Source: a virus. Taken from it: DNA of 24,245 bases. Location of the stretch: IMG/VR virus record IMGVR_UViG_3300014838_000917, positions 1-24,245 of that record. One strand, 5' to 3'. The notes beneath the pieces are model-generated. The model was not told the DNA's origin and searched no databases. It saw nothing but the letters and a program-made list of their open reading frames with translations. The translations under genes were made by a program, and so were the position numbers. This document shows positions 1 to 5,817 of this stretch, piece after piece; within the stretch, counting starts at the first letter, position 1; every line of letters begins with the position of its first letter.

Positions 1-125
1 ATTACGTGACGATTCGCGAGTATGAGGAAGTGATGAAGCACCTCGAGATCGAGATCGGCGATATGAAATCATCGATCGGGCGGATGGACGGTTATCTTCG
101 GCAGGCGATGCCGCTGAAGCGATGA
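1..125 (+). CDS. 3' end of a small coiled-coil phage protein (partial)
   Basis: An open frame enters from the left edge (codons from base 3) and stops at TGA 123-125, giving the last 40 residues of a protein whose start lies outside the window. The visible part (for example EEVMKHLEIEIGDMKSSIG) is charged and helical with a heptad-like pattern, ending in a basic PLKR tail. The stop overlaps the ATG of the tailspike gene (ATGA), so the two are probably translationally coupled. No family is recognised; a small virion, holin-accessory or chaperone-like protein would all fit. That it is coding is inferred from the uninterrupted frame and the ATGA junction. Confidence 0.6.
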   Translation, partial: YVTIREYEEVMKHLEIEIGDMKSSIGRMDGYLRQAMPLKR

Positions 126-1471
126 TTTCTTATCTGGCGTCGGTTGCTCCGACGGATGTGCTTCGGTCGATCAACCAGCTTATCGAGCAAGCGAACTCGC
201 CTCACGCCGGCCCTGGTCCTGCGGGCGCGGATACATCGGGGGTTAGCGACAGCCTCGTCGCCTGCACCGAGGCGCACGCCTCCGGGCGAGCGGTTTATTA
301 TCCCAGCGGGATTTACAACTTTTCGTCCGGCCCGCTGGTTATCCCGGCGGGCGGCGGAATTATCGGCTCCGGAGCGGTCGGCAACCCGACAGGCGGGGCG
401 GTGGGCGCGACGGTTTTCATCGCGCCTTATGGCATAGTTCACGAGGGCTCGACGACAAATGGGGCGGCTCCGGTTTTCCGGGATTTTTCAATTGCTGGAA
501 ATTACACGACTGCCAGCTTTGGCCTGACCGTAGGGCCGAGTGGGGCCGGGATTCAGGCGAATGCTCTTCTCGACAATATCTCGATCGTCGGCTTTCATAC
601 GGGCGTATTTCTTCGGAACTGCGTTCAGTCTACAGTTCGGTTTCTTAATCTCGGCGGTTGCATCGATAATCAAATTCTCATCTCGTGCCCAAACTCCATA
701 GACAACGACTTTGGCACGATCACGGAATGCATGTTCAATATGGCCGGGCAACCGGCATGCATAGCCGTTCATCATCAATCCCCCGGAGATCTGCGGGTAA
801 TTTCCAACAAGTTCAACAATGCCGGGCTGCGTGGATACTGGAACGACATTCTTGTCGGCGCGGCAAGCGGCACGTCGATCCTGCTGATTCAGGGCAACAG
901 CTTCGAGAATATGACGACGGCGCTCGCCTTCACCAACGCATCGACGTCTGGCACGGTCGGGTTCGACAAAACCATCATCTCGGGGAATGAGTTCGCCGGT
1001 AATACGGTGGATATCGGTTTTGGCCAATCCGTTCGGGTTTGGTCGAATATTATCATCGGTCACAATCTATTCACCAATCCGGCGGCTGGCCTCACAACCA
1101 GCGTCGATATGCTTTCCTGCCAGGACTTTGGAGTTTTTGAAAACATATGGACCAACGGAGGGGCCGGGCAGACCGCGCTATCTGTAGCAGCGGGGAATTA
1201 CGGGAGTAATACGATCGCAGCGAATACCATTCTCGGCTATGCCACGCCGATATCGAACGGATCTCAGGGCGCGACTTTCGTTAAATCCATGTACCCGAGC
1301 CCCGTATCGGCCGCCAACCTGCCGTCCGCATCTCTCATCGGACCCGGTTGCGGAATGGAGATCACAGACGCCGCGGCGCCTCCTGTTTGGGGAGGCGCCG
1401 TCTCCGGCGGGGGCGGGGGTCCGGCTATCGTTCGCGTACTCTCGACGAGCTCGGGTTGGGTTTATGGGTAG
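122..1471 (+). CDS. Tailspike / pectate-lyase-like beta-helix protein
   Basis: A 449-residue protein. After a short N-terminal region (about 1-35) comes the entry signature of pectate-lyase-3-type right-handed beta-helices: GADTSGVSDSLVACTEA, then a VYYPSGIYNF strand and an IIGSG turn (about residues 38-90). The rest is a run of short beta strands rich in N, G, S, T, I and V (ISGNEF, IIIGHNLF, NTILGY), typical of helix coils, ending in a Gly-rich linker and a short C-terminal strand (SSGWVYG). Family knowledge suggests a tailspike or fibre that binds or cuts host surface polysaccharide. Catalytic residues cannot be assigned by eye. The start is the ATG overlapping the upstream stop. Its place directly upstream of the scaffold gene is unusual, since the portal normally sits there. 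Confidence 0.75.
   Translation: MISYLASVAPTDVLRSINQLIEQANSPHAGPGPAGADTSGVSDSLVACTEAHASGRAVYYPSGIYNFSSGPLVIPAGGGIIGSGAVGNPTGGAVGATVFIAPYGIVHEGSTTNGAAPVFRDFSIAGNYTTASFGLTVGPSGAGIQANALLDNISIVGFHTGVFLRNCVQSTVRFLNLGGCIDNQILISCPNSIDNDFGTITECMFNMAGQPACIAVHHQSPGDLRVISNKFNNAGLRGYWNDILVGAASGTSILLIQGNSFENMTTALAFTNASTSGTVGFDKTIISGNEFAGNTVDIGFGQSVRVWSNIIIGHNLFTNPAAGLTTSVDMLSCQDFGVFENIWTNGGAGQTALSVAAGNYGSNTIAANTILGYATPISNGSQGATFVKSMYPSPVSAANLPSASLIGPGCGMEITDAAAPPVWGGAVSGGGGGPAIVRVLSTSSGWVYG
1374..1400 (+). other. Perfect 10-bp hairpin near the 3' end of the tailspike gene
   Basis: CGGCGCCTCC (1374-1383) and GGAGGCGCCG (1391-1400) pair perfectly around a 7-nt loop. It lies inside the codons for an Ala/Pro to Gly linker, about 70 bp before the tailspike stop. 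No T-run follows, so it does not look like a standard intrinsic terminator. It could stabilise the 3' end of the tailspike mRNA or be a by-product of GC-rich linker codons. Confidence 0.45.
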
Positions 1472-1477
1472 GCTCTA

Positions 1478-1506
1478 TTGTCAAGCACTAAATTCACGCA
1501 TATTAT
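1478..1506 (+). promoter_or_regulatory. Sigma70-type promoter ahead of scaffold and capsid genes
   Basis: TTGTCA (1478-1483) and TATTAT (1501-1506) each match five of six bases of the -35 and -10 consensus and are separated by exactly 17 bp. The site lies a few bases after the tailspike stop in the largest non-coding gap of the window (1472-1593), in locally AT-rich sequence. The predicted start of transcription, near 1513, would put the hairpin array at the 5' end of the mRNA. The match is seen directly; activity is inferred. Confidence 0.6.
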
Positions 1507-1520
1507 TCGAGGTATCGAGC

Positions 1521-1581
1521 AGCTTCCGTAAGAAGCTTCGATCGACGGCCGTAAGCCGTTTCGTGGCGCAGCGTAAGGCGC
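1521..1581 (+). promoter_or_regulatory. Tandem hairpins sharing a CGTAA loop in the capsid-operon leader
   Basis: Three successive units carry CGTAAG at 1527, 1550 and 1572, spaced 23 and 22 nt. Unit 1 is AGCTTC/GAAGCT (6 bp) around the pentaloop CGTAA. Unit 2 is ACGGC/GCCGT (5 bp plus a possible G-U pair) around the same pentaloop. Unit 3 is weaker, GCGC/GCGC around an 8-nt loop containing CGTAA. The stems of units 1 and 2 differ in sequence but keep pairing, while the loop is unchanged, as expected for an RNA structure whose loop is recognised. The array lies between the predicted promoter and the scaffold ribosome-binding site (GGGGAG, 1582-1587). Possible roles are a boxB- or put-like antitermination element, or a translational operator. 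Confidence 0.5.
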
Positions 1582-1593
1582 GGGGAGAATGAC

Positions 1594-2373
1594 ATGATCG
1601 AGCGGGAATATGACGATGGCGGCGAAGACCAAGGCGGCGAAGAAGATCTCGATACCCAAGGCGCGCCGGGAGAAAGAGGAAATGCCGATCCAGCCGCCGG
1701 GCTTGAAGAAGGGCTCGAGGGGGATGATGCCGCAGAAGGCGGTCAAGGCGGTCATGGAGGGGAAGGGGCGCAAGAAGGCGGGCTGACGCGTCGGGAGCGG
1801 CGCGTTCAGGCGATCGCCAACGAAGCGCGGTCTCTGCGGGAGGAAGTCAATCGCCAGCGGGAGGAAATGCGGCAGCTGCGTGAGGCGCAGATGCAGCGCC
1901 AGCAGCAGCCGGATCCGGCGTTGCTCGAGGCCCAGCTGGCGGCGATGGACCCCGTCGAACGGATGGAATGGCGGCTACAGCAGGCGGAGCGCAGTCATCA
2001 GCAGCAGATGATCAATATGCAGGTTGGCATTGCGAACCAGCAGGATCGGGCGAAGCACGAAGCTTTGCTCGCGGCGCGCCCGGAGCTGAAGCGATACGAT
2101 CAGACGGTGGAACAGATATTTCAGCAGCAGCTCGCGAACTGCTTGCCGCGCGGGGTCAACCCGCCGACGCGAGAAATGATTCTGGCCTATGTGACGGGGC
2201 TGGAGCGGCTTCAGCCGAATGCAGGGAAGGCCGAGCGGCAAAAGGCGGCGGCGAACATTCAGGGGCAGCGGGCGCCGGCCGGTACGAGCAAGGGGAATGT
2301 CGCCGCGGGCGGCGGCCCGAAGGCGAATTCGATCGAGGCGATCCGTAAGCGGATTGAAAATGTGACTTTTTAG
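1594..2373 (+). CDS. Putative capsid scaffolding protein
   Basis: A 259-residue hydrophilic protein without hydrophobic core segments. Residues 1-65 are very acidic and Gly-rich, about 66-185 form a Gln/Glu/Arg-rich coiled coil (EEVNRQREEMRQLREAQMQR), and the C-terminus is basic and disordered (KAERQKAA to EAIRKRIENVTF). An acidic N-terminus, a helical middle and a basic capsid-binding tail, placed immediately before the major capsid gene, is the usual make-up of phage scaffolds. The ATG has a good Shine-Dalgarno (GGGGAG) 6 nt upstream. It is the first gene after the predicted promoter and hairpin leader. The role is inferred from composition and position. Confidence 0.75.
   Translation: MIEREYDDGGEDQGGEEDLDTQGAPGERGNADPAAGLEEGLEGDDAAEGGQGGHGGEGAQEGGLTRRERRVQAIANEARSLREEVNRQREEMRQLREAQMQRQQQPDPALLEAQLAAMDPVERMEWRLQQAERSHQQQMINMQVGIANQQDRAKHEALLAARPELKRYDQTVEQIFQQQLANCLPRGVNPPTREMILAYVTGLERLQPNAGKAERQKAAANIQGQRAPAGTSKGNVAAGGGPKANSIEAIRKRIENVTF
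2339..2356 (+). promoter_or_regulatory. Further CGTAAG hairpin before the capsid gene
   Basis: ATCCG (2341-2345) and CGGAT (2350-2354) pair around TAAG, with a G-U and a C-G pair extending the stem to seven pairs. The sequence CCGTAAG matches the units at 1521-1559, but here it forms a tetraloop hairpin inside the last codons of the scaffold gene, about 55 nt before the capsid start. It may be related to the leader array or be chance similarity. Confidence 0.3.
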
Positions 2374-2411
2374 GCGGCAAGATTCGATCGCCGCGTTGAT
2401 GGAGACTTAAC

Positions 2412-3758
2412 TTGGCGACGAATCTCTCGAACCAATTCTCATCCGACATCGAAGCTGTCATAGCCGCGGAAACGCTCCCGTTGGCGCAAAGGCAGCTTGT
2501 AGCCTACAAGTTCGGCGACCCTGAGCGTATTCCAGAGGGCCGCGGCACAACCCTCACGATGACGCGGTACAACCGGCTGCCTCTGCCTTATGCGCCGCTG
2601 TCGGAGGGGGTACCGCCGCAATCCAACCAAATGGCGATCTCGCAGGTTACGGTGCAGGTCCAGCAATGGGGCGGCCTCGTCCTGATGACGGACGTCGCGG
2701 AATTGACGATCAAGCACCCGGTAGTGAGCGAGGCGAAAAAGCTGATCTCGTTGCAATCGGCCGAGACGCTCGAGCGGAATACGTTCAACACTTTCGCCGG
2801 GATGACGCAGGTCAATTACGTCAATTCCCGCGGCAGCCGCTACGCGCTCCAGGCGGGGGACGTCCTGAACACCTACGAGATTAATCGCGCGCAGGTGCAG
2901 CTGGTCAACCTCGGCGCTCCCCTATATATGGGAACCGAGCAGACCGACGAGGAACTTGACGCGGGCCGCGATGCACACAAGCGAGCGGTCAAACAGCCCT
3001 CACCGCATTACGTCGCGATTTGCCACCCATTCGTTCAGGGCGATCTTCGCAATAACGCGACCTTCATCCAGTCCTCGTCCTATTCCGACATCAACAAACT
3101 CTACGGTTCCGAGTTCGGCCAATGGGCAGGCACCCGCTTTGTCGCCTGCAATCTCGTCCCGTTCTGGACCGGCCTCGCTCTCGTGACGGGGACCCCCTCC
3201 GCCTCCGGCGGAAGTCTCGCGACCTCGACGACCTACAATATCATCGTCACCTATTCCGATATTCAAAACCAGTACGAAAGCCAGCTCTGTCAGGTTTCGG
3301 GAAACATCAGCGTTACCGGATCGACCGGGTCGATCAGCGTCGTCATTCCTGCGCTCGCGGGATACACCGCGAACGTCTATATCGGCACGACGTCGAGCCC
3401 GGCCAATCTCGCTGCGTGCAGCGCAGGGCCGACGCAGGGCCCGTTCATGGGCATGGCGACGCAGCTCGCGACCGGCCAGACCGTTACCCTCACCGCCATC
3501 GGCGTCGCGCAAACCCCGCCCGCCCCCGTCGCCACCGGCGTCACCGTCTACCCGACCTACATCTTCGGCAAAGGCGGCTATTCGCAGGTCGTTCTCTCGG
3601 ACATTCAAATCGTTCTGCTGACCGGACCAGACAAGGCCGACCCATTGAACCAACTAAGGGAAATTGGGTGGAAGGTGTTTTACGGAACGCTTTTAAAAAA
3701 CGTGCTGTTCATGCTCAGGGTCGAGTCGGCCTCGGCGTTCAGTTCGACGTTCGGCTGA
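2412..3758 (+). CDS. Major capsid protein, N4-gp56 family, with inserted Ig-like domain
   Basis: A 448-residue protein. The N-terminus (NLSNQFSSDIEAVI) and the section covering FGDPERIPEGRGTT, LPLPYAPLSEGVPP and QWGGLVLMTD match my memory of N4-gp56-type HK97-fold capsid proteins, and the C-terminus resumes this fold with YIFGKGGYSQVVLSD and QLREIGWKVFYG. Between residues about 256 and 378 lies a Thr/Ser/Gly-rich stretch (TYNIIVTYSDIQNQYES, GYTANVYIGTTS) resembling fibronectin/Ig-like beta sandwiches that decorate phage surfaces. Translation starts at TTG: in-frame TGA at 2397-2399 leaves no upstream ATG, the next ATG would remove about 50 conserved-looking residues, and GGAG sits 7 nt before the TTG. 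It follows the scaffold gene after 38 bp. Confidence 0.85.
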   Translation: MATNLSNQFSSDIEAVIAAETLPLAQRQLVAYKFGDPERIPEGRGTTLTMTRYNRLPLPYAPLSEGVPPQSNQMAISQVTVQVQQWGGLVLMTDVAELTIKHPVVSEAKKLISLQSAETLERNTFNTFAGMTQVNYVNSRGSRYALQAGDVLNTYEINRAQVQLVNLGAPLYMGTEQTDEELDAGRDAHKRAVKQPSPHYVAICHPFVQGDLRNNATFIQSSSYSDINKLYGSEFGQWAGTRFVACNLVPFWTGLALVTGTPSASGGSLATSTTYNIIVTYSDIQNQYESQLCQVSGNISVTGSTGSISVVIPALAGYTANVYIGTTSSPANLAACSAGPTQGPFMGMATQLATGQTVTLTAIGVAQTPPAPVATGVTVYPTYIFGKGGYSQVVLSDIQIVLLTGPDKADPLNQLREIGWKVFYGTLLKNVLFMLRVESASAFSSTFG

Positions 3759-3782
3759 TCCCTCGAATGATAAGAGATTGAC

Positions 3783-4124
3783 ATGGCCCTAAAGACGCTC
3801 GGCACGGCGGGAACGACGACGCTTCATGCGCTTCCGTTTTATCAAGGCGGGATGAGCACGGCGGATGTGGCGGCGCTCGTGGCTTACATGAAGAACGACG
3901 TCCCTGTGCTGCTGGGCAATGCGAAAGGAACCGAGGGGGCGGCGGGGTCTTCACTCCAGATCGGAATGGGGCTATTCTGCTATGACACCGGCCAGCTGTT
4001 TATTCCCGGCCGCGGCGCCCTGAAAGTTTTGCCTGGGGATTATATCGCCGTGGACGGGACAACGGGCTGGCCTGTGCTGATTTCCGGCGGGGCCGCGGCG
4101 AGCGGCGCTTATGTGCATACTTGA
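3783..4124 (+). CDS. Small head protein, possible capsid decoration protein
   Basis: A 113-residue, Gly/Ala-rich, mostly beta protein with a MALKTLGTAGTTTL opening and a PGDYIAVDGTTGWPVLIS strand-turn-strand segment near the C-terminus. It starts 24 bp after the capsid stop with a purine-rich AAGAGA ribosome-binding site. Small beta proteins right after the major capsid gene are often decoration or cement proteins, or head-completion factors. No specific family is recognised, so the role rests on position and size. It lacks a signal peptide or membrane segment. Confidence 0.6.
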   Translation: MALKTLGTAGTTTLHALPFYQGGMSTADVAALVAYMKNDVPVLLGNAKGTEGAAGSSLQIGMGLFCYDTGQLFIPGRGALKVLPGDYIAVDGTTGWPVLISGGAAASGAYVHT

Positions 4125-4133
4125 GGGTTGGAA

Positions 4134-4595
4134 ATGACCGACGTGAATGATGCGCTCGCAGGGAGAGACCCGGACGAGATCTTGACGCCGAAAGAAATCG
4201 AGCAGCTTCGGCGAAAAGCGCAGGCGAAGACGATCGCGTCGCGGAAGATGAAGCGCGAGGATGAGCTGCTCAAGCAGTTCGAGCAGGAAGAGCGGGCCTT
4301 ATCCGATCCGAAGGAAGAAAGGGTCGAGATTTTCATCGACCTGCCCGGCTATGCGAAGGATCTGAAGATCAATGGCGTAGCCTATAACCACGGCGAAATT
4401 TGGGTGGTTGCGCGAAGCCTGTACGACTGCATCCGAGACATTATGTTCCAGGCCTGGAAGCACGAGCATGCTTTCAAGGAGCCGAATCGAGGGCAGTATA
4501 TTCAGCCGCATCAACCATTTGGATCGTTTGTCGCGCTGAACGGCCCTGGGGCGGTGATTCCCGGCGCGCAAAGAAACCAGTTTGTGCGCGGCTGA
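4134..4595 (+). CDS. Head-region protein with helical N-terminus, function unknown
   Basis: A 153-residue protein. The first 65 residues are a charged helix (PKEIEQLRRKAQAK, KREDELLKQFEQEE), followed by a compact section containing IFIDLPGYAKDLKINGVAYNHGEIWVVARSLYDCIRDIMFQAW and a Pro/Gly-rich tail. The frame is open from a TTG at 4128, but ATG 4134 is the better start because GAGGG lies 6 nt upstream of it. It is encoded between the small head protein and a coiled-coil protein, so a structural role in the head or neck is likely. I do not recognise a named family. Confidence 0.6.
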   Translation: MTDVNDALAGRDPDEILTPKEIEQLRRKAQAKTIASRKMKREDELLKQFEQEERALSDPKEERVEIFIDLPGYAKDLKINGVAYNHGEIWVVARSLYDCIRDIMFQAWKHEHAFKEPNRGQYIQPHQPFGSFVALNGPGAVIPGAQRNQFVRG

Positions 4596-4639
4596 CGGAG
4601 CTTGCACCCGGCCCAGGCAGCCGGTCATCCATGCGGTTC

Positions 4640-4670
4640 GGGGTCTCTCGCTGGCAAGAAACGAGACCCC
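4640..4670 (+). terminator. Strong hairpin after head genes, possible partial terminator
   Basis: GGGGTCTC (4640-4647) pairs perfectly with GAGACCCC (4663-4670) around a 15-nt loop, in the 95-bp gap after the 4134-4595 gene. It is followed by AATAATTT rather than a clean T-run, so it may act as a weak terminator or as an RNA 3' stabiliser. With the promoter at 1478 it would bracket the scaffold-capsid block. The rest of the 4596-4690 gap shows only the ribosome-binding site GAGAGG of the next gene. Confidence 0.5.
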
Positions 4671-4690
4671 AATAATTTCGAGAGGCGTTT

Positions 4691-5128
4691 ATGACAGACC
4701 AGGTGGTTCCGGTTATCGGCGTGAGCTATAAAATGCAGGTCGCGGACGGCAAGGAAGTCGTCCTTCAGACGCATGTCGATCGCGACATAGAGCAGTCCGT
4801 CTTGGACGCGCTGGTGGATAAGCTTTATTATGCGTGCGAGCGTCAGGTGCAGTTCTCGAAGATGGCGACATTGCAGAACGAGGTCGACCATAACGCCCGG
4901 ATGATGACGCAGCTGTCCGCGTCTCTAGGGGCGGTCGACGAGAAATATAAGACTCGCGCGGCGAACGCGCCCGCAAACGGCAAGGGGCGGCAGCTCTCGG
5001 CCACGGAGCAGTCGGCGCGTGAGCAAGCGATCGAAAGCTACAAGCAGCACGAGAGCCACAAAGTCTTGGCCGAGAGGCGCCTGGCGGCTCTGAGGATGGA
5101 GTTATGCCCCTCACCAGCGCCCAGATAG
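4691..5128 (+). CDS. Coiled-coil head-tail region protein, function unknown
   Basis: A 145-residue protein with a beta-like N-terminus (VVPVIGVSYKMQVADGKEVV), then a long helical stretch with predicted coiled-coil character (DALVDKLYYACERQVQ, LQNEVDHNARMMTQLSA, SAREQAIESYKQHESH). GAGAGG stands 5 nt before the ATG. Its 3' end overlaps the ring-adaptor gene by 25 bp in another frame, pointing to coupled translation. The location between head proteins and the adaptor suggests a virion or assembly role, but no family is recognised. Confidence 0.6.
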   Translation: MTDQVVPVIGVSYKMQVADGKEVVLQTHVDRDIEQSVLDALVDKLYYACERQVQFSKMATLQNEVDHNARMMTQLSASLGAVDEKYKTRAANAPANGKGRQLSATEQSAREQAIESYKQHESHKVLAERRLAALRMELCPSPAPR

Positions 5129-5817
5129 TTTCCCTCTCCGTGCAGTCGGCCCGCGTTCCTGGGATGACGTCCCAGGCGGGCCAGACCCTCAATGCGATCC
5201 TCTCTGATCTGTGCCAGACCTACGACTTTGCGAAGGCGCTCAATACGACGACGGTCGTACTGACGTCGCAGGTGGGGTCCGGCCCCTATCCCCTTCCCGC
5301 GGACTATCTGCGTCTCGCGATCGACGAGGCGGTGTATCAGGTCGACGGCGTTCCCTACGTCATGGTGAATATCGACCTGGCGGAGTTCGACGCGGCCGTC
5401 CAGGTCGCGGGGCTTCAGAATTACCCGGTCAATTTTACGACAGACCCGTCTCAAACGCCGCCGGTCATGTATGTCTGGCCGCCGCCGACCGGGGTGTTCA
5501 ACGTGCAAATCCGCTATTATCGGCAAATGGCGGACATCACGACGCCGGAGACGTCGGCAACCGTGCCCTGGTTTCCGCATCAGAATTATCTGATCAAGCG
5601 GTTGTCCGGCGAATTGATGCAGCAGATCGCCAACGATGACCGCTACAAGGACTTTCTCGGCAGCTCCGAGGACGGTACCGGGGCGGCGGGGATTCTGCGT
5701 GAATATCTGCGCCTGCAAGACGACGACGAGGGGCGCGCAAAGACCGTGAAGCTCGACCGACGAAGGTTCGGCCGCAATTTTGGGAGACTCCCGGCGACCA
5801 AGCTGATCGGATTTTGA
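5104..5817 (+). CDS. Head-tail ring adaptor (P22 gp4 / T7 gp11-like)
   Basis: A 237-residue protein. An N-terminal helical region (TLNAILSDLCQTYDFAKAL) is followed by a beta section containing GPYPLPADYLRL, then VMYVWPPPTGVFNVQIRYYRQMADI and PWFPHQNYLIKRLSGELMQQI. This helical start, LPxDYLR segment, YYRQMADI strand and PWFP helix are what I associate with the adaptor ring proteins of short-tailed phages, which sit under the portal and connect to the nozzle. The C-terminus is basic (RRRFGRNFGRL). The next gene starts inside its stop (TGATG), and that partner looks like the nozzle, which supports the call. Family assignment is from pattern memory only. Confidence 0.7.
   Translation: MPLTSAQIVSLSVQSARVPGMTSQAGQTLNAILSDLCQTYDFAKALNTTTVVLTSQVGSGPYPLPADYLRLAIDEAVYQVDGVPYVMVNIDLAEFDAAVQVAGLQNYPVNFTTDPSQTPPVMYVWPPPTGVFNVQIRYYRQMADITTPETSATVPWFPHQNYLIKRLSGELMQQIANDDRYKDFLGSSEDGTGAAGILREYLRLQDDDEGRAKTVKLDRRRFGRNFGRLPATKLIGF

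Noticed and set aside
3000-3781. Alternative frames on both strands across the capsid gene
   Set aside because: The capsid frame has clear family features; the others are Arg/His-rich shadows.
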